Origin: an uncultured Prevotellaceae bacterium
GTDB taxonomy: Bacteria; Bacteroidota; Bacteroidia; Bacteroidales; Muribaculaceae
Assembly (NCBI GenBank): GCA_937916085.1
Contig: CALGGO010000042.1
Location: 1 to 25,298, forward strand
Length of the DNA: 25,298 nt
Reading direction: 5' to 3'
Positions within the stretch are counted from its first letter, which is position 1. Every line of letters starts with the position of its first letter. The notes beneath the pieces were generated by a model, which saw only the letters and a list, made by a program, of their open reading frames with translations, was not told the origin of the DNA and made no database searches. A program made the position numbers and the translations under genes. This document shows, piece by piece, positions 1 to 7,117 of this stretch.

Positions 1-138
1 AAAATAAAAAATCTTCGCTTTTTATTTTGTATTGTATTCAACTTGCACTAATTTTTGATAAATTAGGCTGCGTCTCAACAATAAAAATAAAAAATCTTCG
101 CTTTTTATTTTGTATTGTATTCAACTTGCACTAATTTT
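1..138. repeat. Tandem duplication of a 55-bp promoter/hairpin element
   Basis: Bases 1-55 recur exactly at 84-138 (offset 83). Each copy holds a 10-bp AT-only inverted repeat (arms 1-10/19-28 and 84-93/102-111) around an 8-base loop containing CTTCG, then a TTTTG and a TAATTTT stretch. In the second copy the last part is TAATTTTG, a good -7 element. In the first copy an extra T moves the G out of register. A short GTCTCAA follows both copies. The window begins inside the element, so it may extend or recur to the left. Confidence 0.8.
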
Positions 139-139
139 G
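109..139 (+). promoter_or_regulatory. Bacteroidales-type promoter for the small lipoprotein
   Basis: TTTG at 109-112 is followed after 19 bases by TAATTTTG at 132-139. This matches the Bacteroidetes primary-sigma consensus TTTG-N19-21-TAnnTTTG. Transcription would start about 145-147, leaving a very short leader before the ATG at 163. Confidence 0.65.
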
Positions 140-162
140 CAGTCTCAAAATTGATGCCGAAG

Positions 163-537
163 ATGAGAAAATTTTTATTATCACTGGTTTCATTAGTAGT
201 GTTCTCGGCCCTGTTGGGCGGAACGCTCACGGGGTGCGAGGGCGAGAAGAAGCCGAGCGACACCCTCGACACTACAGTAGTTAAGCCTCAGCAGCTCATG
301 CAGGACACCGCATCGGCAGCTCAGGAAGATGTCATCACCGTCACTGGCGAGGTGGTTGACGCTATGAAAAGCAATGTCACTGTAAAAACCGACGAGGGAG
401 AGAAAGAGTTTGAGTTTGAGGACCTCAGGGACAGCGGCAAGGACTACTATCACTCGATGGAAGGCGATATGATTACCGTCAAGTACGTCGAGGATGACGG
501 AGACGTGAAAGTGGTCAGCATAGAGAAAGCCGAGTAA
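163..537 (+). CDS. Small secreted lipoprotein, function unknown
   Basis: This encodes about 124 residues. A basic N-terminus and hydrophobic stretch (residues 4-22) end in LTGC, a lipobox with C25, so it is a predicted lipoprotein. The mature part is rich in Asp, Glu and Lys. After a linker of about 25 residues it holds a compact region beginning ITVTGEVVDA and ending VKVVSIEKAE, which looks all-beta and might be a small OB-like fold (inference). I do not recognise the family. I chose ATG 163 because it gives a canonical signal peptide and suits the promoter at 109-139. An in-frame ATG at 154 would add MPK. The stop is 49 bp before tRNA-Gly with no clear terminator between, so read-through into the tRNA is possible. 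Confidence 0.7.
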   Translation: MRKFLLSLVSLVVFSALLGGTLTGCEGEKKPSDTLDTTVVKPQQLMQDTASAAQEDVITVTGEVVDAMKSNVTVKTDEGEKEFEFEDLRDSGKDYYHSMEGDMITVKYVEDDGDVKVVSIEKAE

Positions 538-586
538 TAGGTCTCTCTCGATTACAGTCATTGGATCGAGGAAGAAAAGATAGATT

Positions 587-659
587 GCGGTAGTAGCTCA
601 GTTGGTAGAGCATCAGCTTCCCAAGCTGAGGGCCGCGGGTTCGAGTCCCGTTTACCGCT
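587..659 (+). tRNA. tRNA-Gly (anticodon CCC)
   Basis: A full 73-nt cloverleaf can be drawn. Acceptor arms GCGGTAG/TTACCGC (one G-T pair) enclose a D arm GCTC/GAGC, an anticodon stem TCAGC/GCTGA with loop TTCCCAA, a 5-nt variable region, and a T arm GCGGG/CCCGT with loop TTCGAGT. The anticodon CCC reads GGG (Gly). The discriminator is T and CCA is not encoded. Confidence 0.95.
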
Positions 660-672
660 CAACAAGTAAAAG

Positions 673-716
673 GCGTTGGAAATTAGGAAATTAACTCCTA
701 AAATCCGACGCTTTTT
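673..716 (+). terminator. Rho-independent terminator after tRNA-Gly
   Basis: GCGTTGGA (673-680) pairs with TCCGACGC (704-711) with one wobble pair. An inner TTAGGA/TCCTAA extends the hairpin. TTTTT follows at 712-716, with a further T-run. Confidence 0.8.
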
Positions 717-844
717 CACTTTTTCTTCTAACAATATAATCCTAATGACCGAATTGGGTTATCGTGACAAGGTTATTGGTTTTGAAATGAAACAACAAGA
801 GTCAAAAATCAAACAAAAAGAGAGTTTAATCAAACAAAGATAAC

Positions 845-918
845 AAAAATGCGATTAAGCGAGAGCAGCGTCAAACAAGGTGCAAGGTGAGAGAAGTGCC
901 AAGCTTGCTTGAGCATTT
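845..918 (+). repeat. Interspersed palindromic-ended element, copy A
   Basis: The element begins AAAAATGCGATTAAGCGAGAG-like (845-865) and ends GAGCATTT (911-918), so the ends AAATGC and GCATTT can pair. Its ends match the reverse complement of 9406-9468 upstream of nrdD. Read along each downstream gene, both copies have the same orientation. Confidence 0.55.
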
Positions 919-971
919 CCGAACCGCAGCCCTTGTTATTCAACCTTGCTTGAACATTGCCGTGAGCATAA

Positions 972-1040
972 TTTTTCTTTGTTGTCTTTGTTTTTCTTTG
1001 TTGTCTTTGTTTGAGAAATAAGTTTTCTTTGTTAACTTTG
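972..1040 (+). repeat. T/G-rich tandem repeat upstream of the receptor
   Basis: A 19-bp unit (TTTTTCTTTGTTGTCTTTG) occurs twice exactly at 972-990 and 991-1009. A diverged copy follows at 1023-1040 after TTTGAGAAATAAG. TTTGAGA also follows the last copy. Confidence 0.8.
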
Positions 1041-1140
1041 TTTGAGAGCAGGTTGCTTGGTTTTTTCTCTGTTTGTGTCTGTTTTTCGGAAATTGTAAAA
1101 AAACTTGACATTTTTATGTAATAATGTGGGAAAAATGTTG

Positions 1141-1148
1141 TAACTTTG
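1141..1148 (+). promoter_or_regulatory. Probable -7 promoter element of the receptor operon
   Basis: TAACTTTG matches TAnnTTTG exactly, but the -33 region (about 1115-1121) has only a weak TATG/TGTA. Transcription would begin near 1155, giving a leader of about 100 nt. That leader contains an imperfect inverted repeat (TTAACGCTT 1172-1180 with AAGCGT-G-TTAA 1206-1216). Confidence 0.45.
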
Positions 1149-1254
1149 AAAACTTAAAGCCGAATGTGGTGTTAACGCTTTGAATTGATTAACTTTTTTT
1201 AGGTTAAGCGTGTTAAAAACCGAAACATAAACATAATTAATCAAAATACTATTT

Positions 1255-4005
1255 ATGAGACTAAAACTAACATTGCTACTAACGCTCCTTATGAGCCTCA
1301 CTGCCATGGCTCAGACGGGGCTGAGGGGTATCGTGGTTGATTCAAGGACCAACGTGCCCGTAGTGGGGGCTACTGTGCTGCTCGACGAGCAGGGAGCCAG
1401 TGCCATCACTGGGCCTAGTGGCGACTTTGTCATCACCGATGCCAAGCCAGGAAACGACCGTCTGCTCATTTTCAACTACGGCTATCGCGACCTGGTGCTT
1501 GATGTCGTCGTCCTAAACGGCATTGATGACTTGGGAACTATCAAGCTTAATCCCACCTCCTCAACTATGGAGGACGAGAATGAGGAGAATGCCGAGATAG
1601 TGCTCTCGGAGTCGATGCTCGAAGACGAGGAGGGTAACGCACAGCAGGTGGGGGCGCTCACTGGAGCCACCGACAACCCCTACTACAAGGCTACCAACTA
1701 CAACTTCAGCACGATGCGCTTCCGCATTCGCGGTTACAACAACGAGTACAGCCAGACCTACATCAACGGCATCAACTTCAACGATGCCGCTCGTGGCCGC
1801 TTCAACTACTCGATGATTGGCGGTATGAACCAGGCGTTCAAGAGCCGCAGCGTGGGATATGCCACCGAGGCCGTGAACTATGGCTTTGGCGACATAGGCG
1901 GAGCCACCAACATCTTCACCCACGCCAAGGATTACGCTCCCGGCTTCCGCGGCAGCGTGGCTTACACTAACAGCAACTACCGCTGGCGTGGCATGATCAC
2001 CTACAGCACAGGCCTCAACAAGCACGGCTGGGCGATGACGCTGAGCGCCATCGCGCGCTATGCCGGTGAGGGCATCATCCCAGGCTCGTTCTACAACAGC
2101 TGGGGAGCATTCCTCGCTTTGCAAAAGGTGTTTAACCAGCAGCACTCGGTGTCGCTCACAGTGTTTGGTGCACCCACCAAGCGCGCCAGCAACGCCGCGA
2201 CCTTTGATGAGGCCTACGACCTTGCCGGCAACAACCTCTACAACGTGAACTGGGGCTGGCAAGAAGGCAAGAAGCGCAACGCCAAGGTGGTTGACACCTT
2301 CGACCCCACAGCCATCCTGAGCTGGATATGGACTCCCAAGACCGGCACCACGCTCACCACAGGTCTCGCGTTCCACAAGTCGTTCTACGCCTCTAGCGCG
2401 CTCAACTGGTATAACGGCCGTGACCCGCGTCCCGACTACTACCGCTATCTGCCTTCCTACTACCGCACCAGCAGTCCCGAGACCGCCGACCTCTTTGAAT
2501 GGGAATGGCTCACTATGGAGGAGAAGCGTCAAATCAACTGGGCAGATCTTTATCAGGTCAACTACCTCAACAACTATCAATATGAGCAAGGCGGCGAGGA
2601 CAAAGGCTCGACCTATGTGATAGAGAAGCGTCACAGCAACCAGTTCAACTGGATGCTCAGCAGCAACCTCAACATGCGCATCAATTCTGTCTTGTCGCTG
2701 CAAGGAGGCGTGAGCGCTAACTACAGCCGCTCGTCCTATTTCAAGACTATGAAGGACTTGCTCGGCGGACGCTACTGGCTCGACGTGGACCAATATGCCG
2801 AGCGCGACTTCCCCGGCGACGCCGATATGCTGCAGAACGACCTCGAGAACCCCAACCGCCGCATCCTCAAGGGCGACCGCTTCGGTTATGACTATAACAT
2901 CAACTCCGTCACTGGTAGATTGTGGATACAGAACGTGGTAAACCTACATCAGTTTGATATCAACTATGGTGCTCAAGTGAGTGCCACCACCTTCCAGCGC
3001 GACGGTAAGATGCGCAACGGACGTGCCCCCGAGAACTCTCTGGGCAAGGGCGAGAGCCACAGCTTCATCAACTATGCCGTGAAAGCCGGTGTCATCTACA
3101 AGATTGATGGCCGCAACAATATTCAGGCGCACGCCTATTACGGCACCCGCGCCCCTGAATACTACAACGCCTACATCTCGCCACGCATCAAGGACGACGT
3201 GATCACCAACCTCAAGAGCGCGCGCATCCTCTCGGGCGACCTGGGTTATGTGTGGAACTACCGCAGGTTCATGGGTTCTATCACCGGTTTCTGGACCGAG
3301 TTCTGGGATATGACCGAGAGAACCTCGTTCTACGATGACTACAACAGCACCTTCGTGAACTACTCGCTCACCGGCGTGCAAAAGGAGCACAAGGGCGTGG
3401 AGCTTGGCGCTGCCTACAAAATCACCCCATCGCTCACCCTTAACGCGGCAGCGACATTTGCCCGTTATCAGTACAAGAACCGCCCGCTGGGAACACGAAG
3501 CTTTGAGAACGGCTCGGTGGAGGATGTCACCCAGACCGTCTATCTCAAGAACTTCTACGTGAGCGGCACTCCACAGGAGGCTTACAGCCTCGGCATCAAC
3601 TGGAGCGCTCCCAACATGTGGTTCTTTGAGGTTAACGGCGTGTGGATGAACCGCTCTTATGTAGATCTCTCGCCAATTCGCCACGAGGTGCTCCCCGAGC
3701 TTTACACCGTGGCAAGCAGCGAGCAGGAGCTCATCCAGATGATGCAGGACATTGGCAAGCAGGAGAAACTCAACGAGGCGCTCATCATCAACATGAGCAT
3801 CGGCAAGGTGATTTACCTCAGCCGCTCGTCGTCGCTCAACCTGAACCTGAGCCTCAACAACCTGCTCAACAACACCAACATCCAGACTGGCGGTTATCAG
3901 CAAGGTCGTTTCGACTACAAGAATTACACCACAGCCAAGTTCCCCAACAAGTACTACTACGCACAAGGATTCCGCATGTACTTGAATGTGGGAGTTAGAT
4001 TCTAA
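1255..4005 (+). CDS. TonB-dependent outer-membrane receptor with carboxypeptidase-regulatory N-terminus
   Basis: This 916-residue protein has a signal peptide (residues 1-19, cut near AMA-Q). A carboxypeptidase-D regulatory-like beta-sandwich follows (about 21-100, with GIVVDSRTNVPVVGATVLL and GPSGDF). Next comes an acidic linker (about 101-130) and a plug-like region (about 150-230, including RFRIRGYNNEYSQTYINGI). The rest is a long Tyr/Asn/Trp-rich beta-barrel ending GFRMYLNVGVRF, with the terminal Phe usual for outer-membrane barrels. It would import a ligand across the outer membrane using TonB energy. No SusD-like partner is adjacent. Instead a DUF5689 lipoprotein starts 49 bp downstream, apparently in the same operon. 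With nucleases nearby I infer a nucleic-acid-derived or phosphate-containing ligand. The family call is firm; the substrate is not. Confidence 0.88.
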   Translation: MRLKLTLLLTLLMSLTAMAQTGLRGIVVDSRTNVPVVGATVLLDEQGASAITGPSGDFVITDAKPGNDRLLIFNYGYRDLVLDVVVLNGIDDLGTIKLNPTSSTMEDENEENAEIVLSESMLEDEEGNAQQVGALTGATDNPYYKATNYNFSTMRFRIRGYNNEYSQTYINGINFNDAARGRFNYSMIGGMNQAFKSRSVGYATEAVNYGFGDIGGATNIFTHAKDYAPGFRGSVAYTNSNYRWRGMITYSTGLNKHGWAMTLSAIARYAGEGIIPGSFYNSWGAFLALQKVFNQQHSVSLTVFGAPTKRASNAATFDEAYDLAGNNLYNVNWGWQEGKKRNAKVVDTFDPTAILSWIWTPKTGTTLTTGLAFHKSFYASSALNWYNGRDPRPDYYRYLPSYYRTSSPETADLFEWEWLTMEEKRQINWADLYQVNYLNNYQYEQGGEDKGSTYVIEKRHSNQFNWMLSSNLNMRINSVLSLQGGVSANYSRSSYFKTMKDLLGGRYWLDVDQYAERDFPGDADMLQNDLENPNRRILKGDRFGYDYNINSVTGRLWIQNVVNLHQFDINYGAQVSATTFQRDGKMRNGRAPENSLGKGESHSFINYAVKAGVIYKIDGRNNIQAHAYYGTRAPEYYNAYISPRIKDDVITNLKSARILSGDLGYVWNYRRFMGSITGFWTEFWDMTERTSFYDDYNSTFVNYSLTGVQKEHKGVELGAAYKITPSLTLNAAATFARYQYKNRPLGTRSFENGSVEDVTQTVYLKNFYVSGTPQEAYSLGINWSAPNMWFFEVNGVWMNRSYVDLSPIRHEVLPELYTVASSEQELIQMMQDIGKQEKLNEALIINMSIGKVIYLSRSSSLNLNLSLNNLLNNTNIQTGGYQQGRFDYKNYTTAKFPNKYYYAQGFRMYLNVGVRF

Positions 4006-4054
4006 TGACACACATTTATAATTTATTGAAATAATCAAAAACAAGATATACACT

Positions 4055-6331
4055 ATGAAACGTTTTAATTTATTCCTTAATGCAATGTTGCTGTTGCTCG
4101 TGGCTGTGGGATGTAACGAAGACTTCGACACGCCACCTATGGTGGTGCCTCACGCCGCGCATCAGGCTAACATGACAATAGCCGACTTCAAGGCTAAATA
4201 CTGGCAGGACGGTCGCAATTTCATCGACACCTGCAAGGAAGACACCTACATCCACGGATGGGTGACCAGTAGCGATGAGGAGGGCAACATCTACAAGCAC
4301 CTCTACATCCAGGACGAGACTGCCGGTCTGGGTATCTCTATCGATGCCAACAGCATCTGCAACACCTACCGTGTGGGACAGGAAATCGTTATCAACATGA
4401 AGGATTTCTGGATTGGCAAGTACAACGGCGAGTACCTCATCGGCAAGCCCGAATGGTATGCCGCACAGAGCGTGTGGGAAGCCGGACGTATGTCGCTCGA
4501 CCTGTTCAAGGAGCACGCCGAGCTCGAAGGCCTGCCTAACCTCGATAAGATTGCTCCCGTGGAGATTGAGATTTCCGACGTGGTGGGTCACAGCGACGCC
4601 GAGACGCAGCTCAAGTATCAGGGACAATTCGTCATCATCCGCAACGTGGAGTGGGAAGGCGCCGATGGTGCTTTGACATTCAGCGAGAGCGCTTCTTCCA
4701 CCACCCGCAACATCAAGGACGAGGATGGCAATGTGCTGGGCGTGAACAACAGCAACTATGCCAACTTCCGCGGCGACCCGCTGCCAGTGGGCAAGGGCGA
4801 TGTGCAAGGTATCCTCTACATGACAGGCTCCGACAAGTGGGGACTCTATCTGCGTGACACTAACGACTGCCTGGGCTTCGACAACAACACCAAGGGATAT
4901 CCCAACGACCCCTGGACAGTGCCCGAGGCTATCGAGGTTCAGAACCAGGGCAAGAAGGGCTGGGTGACCGGCTACATCGTGGGCGCCATCGCTCCTGGTG
5001 TCAATGAGGTGACCAGCAACAACGACATTGAGTGGGAAGCTCCCATCACTATGGACAACACCATCGTGATTGCCGAGAGGGCCGATGTGCGCGACTACAC
5101 GAAGTGTATCGCCGTGTCTCTGCCACAAGGCTCTAGCTTCCGCCGCGATGCGAGCTTGTCGGCATTCCCCGAGCTGCTTGGCACACAAGTTTGGGTCAAG
5201 GGAACATTGGCAACATTTATGGAAATGGCAGGTATCATCGACAATAGCGGTTCTACCGACGAGTACAAGCTCTCTATCATGACTGGTGGCGTCACCGAAC
5301 TCTACGAGGACTTCGAGGAATGCGTTAAGAATGGCTCTATGCCTAGCGGATGGCGACTCGTGAAGGCTAGTGGTGACAAGGACTGGTACATCGACGAGTA
5401 TGACAACAACAAATATGCCTCGGTAACAGGTTATAGCGGCAAGCAGCCTCCATTCGACGCTTGGCTCATCACGCCCGCCCTCGACATCAAGAACGCCGGA
5501 AGGAAGGAAGTGAGCTTCTTGAGCAAGGTGCGCTACTACCGCACTACCGACCCAATTGAGGTTTACCTGATGACTACCAACGACCCGACTACCGCCGAGC
5601 TTATCAAGCTCGACCCAGTACTGGCAACCGCTTCTGAAGGCAACCAGTCTGATTTCATCAGTTCGGGCACTATCGACCTGAGCGCATTTGAAGGAACCTA
5701 CTGCATTGGCTTCCGCTATATTTCGGAGCAACAGTCTAACTACACCACTTGGCAGCTCGACAACTTCAAGTTTGGTGGACAGGCATTGCTCCAGACCATC
5801 GACGACTTCGAGACTATGAACGGTGGCGAGACTACCGCTCAGCAGGGGTGGACAACTCTCACCTCTACCAAGGGGTGGACAGCAACAAATGCCGCCTTGC
5901 TCAAGGGTGGTGCGTCGGATGCGGCGCCAACATTCATTATGATAGGCAAGAAGGCCGACGGCAGCGACAATTGGGCCTATGCCGTGCACCTCAACGGCAA
6001 CACCAGCGCAAAGGGAATTCTCACTTCGCCAGTCTTCGCCAACGGCATCAAGACCCTGACATTCAATTATGGCTACGTCCTGAGCGAGAGCAACGGTGTG
6101 AAGTTCTATGTGAATTTCTATCTTGAAGATCCGCGCGTTAATCCGCAGAACCCGATGAAGTCGTTCACGATTAATGAGCCTAGTGCGGCACAGAAAACCG
6201 CCTACACCAAGACACTTGATGTTGACCTCTCACTTCCATGCTACATGGAGATTGTTCCCGCAAGTCCAACTAACAGCACAAGCAACAAAGACCGCTTCGC
6301 TATTTGGAATGTCATGTGGGAGACAATGTGA
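4055..6331 (+). CDS. Multidomain surface lipoprotein: DUF5689, DUF6359-like, choice-of-anchor J-like
   Basis: This 758-residue lipoprotein has signal peptide 1-19, cysteine C20 (LVAVGC) and acidic residues straight after it (NEDFD). Such residues resemble the Bacteroidetes signal for export to the cell surface. Residues about 38-275 look like DUF5689, an OB-type beta-barrel family (HGWVTSSDEEGNIYKHLYIQ and VGQEIVINMK). Residues about 285-405 look like DUF6359, with GWVTGYIVG. Residues about 411-575 resemble a choice-of-anchor J jelly roll (YEDFEE, AWLITPALDI, WQLDNFKFGG). Residues 580-758 form another jelly-roll-like module that I cannot name. No catalytic motif is evident. As the gene after the TonB receptor it probably acts as the surface-exposed binding partner in place of SusD. 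Binding of nucleic acid through the OB-like modules is inference. Confidence 0.8.
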   Translation: MKRFNLFLNAMLLLLVAVGCNEDFDTPPMVVPHAAHQANMTIADFKAKYWQDGRNFIDTCKEDTYIHGWVTSSDEEGNIYKHLYIQDETAGLGISIDANSICNTYRVGQEIVINMKDFWIGKYNGEYLIGKPEWYAAQSVWEAGRMSLDLFKEHAELEGLPNLDKIAPVEIEISDVVGHSDAETQLKYQGQFVIIRNVEWEGADGALTFSESASSTTRNIKDEDGNVLGVNNSNYANFRGDPLPVGKGDVQGILYMTGSDKWGLYLRDTNDCLGFDNNTKGYPNDPWTVPEAIEVQNQGKKGWVTGYIVGAIAPGVNEVTSNNDIEWEAPITMDNTIVIAERADVRDYTKCIAVSLPQGSSFRRDASLSAFPELLGTQVWVKGTLATFMEMAGIIDNSGSTDEYKLSIMTGGVTELYEDFEECVKNGSMPSGWRLVKASGDKDWYIDEYDNNKYASVTGYSGKQPPFDAWLITPALDIKNAGRKEVSFLSKVRYYRTTDPIEVYLMTTNDPTTAELIKLDPVLATASEGNQSDFISSGTIDLSAFEGTYCIGFRYISEQQSNYTTWQLDNFKFGGQALLQTIDDFETMNGGETTAQQGWTTLTSTKGWTATNAALLKGGASDAAPTFIMIGKKADGSDNWAYAVHLNGNTSAKGILTSPVFANGIKTLTFNYGYVLSESNGVKFYVNFYLEDPRVNPQNPMKSFTINEPSAAQKTAYTKTLDVDLSLPCYMEIVPASPTNSTSNKDRFAIWNVMWETM

Positions 6332-6353
6332 TAAGCATTTGCTCTATAACACA

Positions 6354-6383
6354 AAAAGAGAGTGCCACACGGCACTCTCTTTT
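6354..6383. terminator. Bidirectional terminator between convergent transcripts
   Basis: AAAAGAGAGTGCC (6354-6366) and GGCACTCTCTTTT (6371-6383) form a perfect 13-bp stem with a 4-base ACAC loop. T-runs lie at the 3' end on both strands, so it can stop the receptor/lipoprotein operon (+) and nrdD-nrdG (-). Confidence 0.9.
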
Positions 6384-6400
6384 GTTGTTTTAATAGAAGC

Positions 6401-6480
6401 TCGAGCAATTAATCGAGCACTCAATCAATCGAGCACTAGAATGCTCGAAATTATGCATTGTGCATTGGAAAATTATGCAT
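6401..6480. repeat. Short degenerate repeats beside the nrdG stop codon
   Basis: TCGAGCA/TCGAGCAC occurs at 6401, 6413 and 6429, with the inverse TGCTCGA at 6442. Then ATGCATT-type units run to 6480 and overlap the nrdG stop codon. I see no coding potential. Confidence 0.6.
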
Positions 6481-6973
6481 CGTCGTGCCACAGGGTGAGC
6501 TTGTTACTCTTGAGGGTGGCTTGCACGTCGATGAGGCGCTGGTTGCGGCTGCCGCGAAAGCGCAGCTTGGTGTCGCGCTCAGCCATCACAAAGGGGCTAT
6601 CGACGAGCACGTCGAGCTGCTTAACGGCATTCATGAGTTGCGGCTGCTGCTGCACCTGTTCCCAGGTGTAGCCGGTGTAGCACCACACGTTTTGTCCAGT
6701 CTCTTTTTTGATGCGGCTAATGAGGTGTGCGAGGGGCTCGGCTTGCGCCAATGGGTCGCCCCCCGAGAAGGTGACGGGAGCCTCGTTGTAGGCTATCACC
6801 TCCATCAGTTCGTCGAGAGTTCGCTCCTCGCCGCCTCCCATGCGCCACGACTCGGGGTTGTGGCATCCAGGGCAGTGGTGGTTGCATCCCGCCAGATAAA
6901 TCGACGTGCGCAGCCCGGGACCATCAACGCTGGTCCCTTCCACAACATGAAGAACACGCAATTTATCTTTCAT
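6473..6973 (-). CDS. nrdG: Anaerobic ribonucleoside-triphosphate reductase activating protein
   Basis: This 166-residue radical-SAM enzyme reduces SAM with a 4Fe-4S cluster and places the glycyl radical on NrdD in the cytoplasm. The cluster motif CNHHCPGC (C30, C34, C37) has the CxxxCxxC spacing. Residues 69-75 (FSGGDPL) correspond to the SAM-binding GGE-type motif. Length is usual for NrdG. It lies downstream of nrdD on the same strand. The 144-bp gap between them is almost all tandem repeat, reaching the base next to the start codon, so no Shine-Dalgarno sequence is visible. The stop codon lies in a repeat-rich tail before the shared terminator at 6354-6383. Confidence 0.95.
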   Translation of the reverse strand: MKDKLRVLHVVEGTSVDGPGLRTSIYLAGCNHHCPGCHNPESWRMGGGEERTLDELMEVIAYNEAPVTFSGGDPLAQAEPLAHLISRIKKETGQNVWCYTGYTWEQVQQQPQLMNAVKQLDVLVDSPFVMAERDTKLRFRGSRNQRLIDVQATLKSNKLTLWHDDA

Positions 6974-7044
6974 AGATAGGAGTGGATAGGAATAGCTAGG
7001 AATTACTAGGAATAGCTAGGAGCAACTATGAACAACTATGAACT
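6974..7044. repeat. 10-bp tandem array between nrdD and nrdG
   Basis: Successive 10-base blocks from 6971 to 7040 follow a loose consensus AATAGCTAGG: AGTGGATAGG, AATAGCTAGG, AATTACTAGG, AATAGCTAGG, AGCAACTATG, AACAACTATG. The first block overlaps the nrdG start codon (complement of 6971-6973). Confidence 0.8.
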
Positions 7045-7107
7045 CTAATCTCTAATCTCTAATCACTAATCACTGATCACTGATCACTAATCACTAATCA
7101 CTAATCA
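7045..7107. repeat. Heptanucleotide tandem array, nine copies
   Basis: There are nine consecutive 7-bp units on the plus strand: CTAATCT x2, CTAATCA x2, CTGATCA x2, CTAATCA x3. On the nrdD-nrdG sense strand the unit reads TGATTAG or a one-base variant. With a period of 7 it places stop codons in every frame. Confidence 0.95.
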
Positions 7108-7117
7108 GCGCGAAGCA

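Larger units (their letters stand above)
721..1254 (+). other. Gene-free 534-bp leader/intergenic region before the TonB receptor
   Basis: I see no convincing gene here. The region holds an interspersed element (845-918), a second imperfect CTTGCTTGA-ACATT unit near 946-961, T/G-rich tandem repeats (972-1040), a -7 element (1141-1148), and an inverted repeat (1172-1180 with 1206-1216). It is far more AT-rich than the flanking coding DNA. Confidence 0.7.

Noticed and set aside
1105..1126. TTGACA-like -35 with TAATGT as a sigma-70 promoter before the receptor
   Set aside because: Bacteroidetes primary sigma factors use TTTG/TAnnTTTG, and the spacing here is only 11-12 bases. The nearby TAACTTTG fits better.
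4070..5989. A 639-codon open frame antisense to the DUF5689 lipoprotein gene, and similar long antisense frames at 1561-2793 and 2944-4131
   Set aside because: They mirror the codon bias of the plus-strand genes, have no signal peptide or known motif, and overlap convincing genes along their length.
6974..7107. CRISPR array
   Set aside because: The repeats are 7 and 10 bp with no unique spacers, and no cas gene is present.
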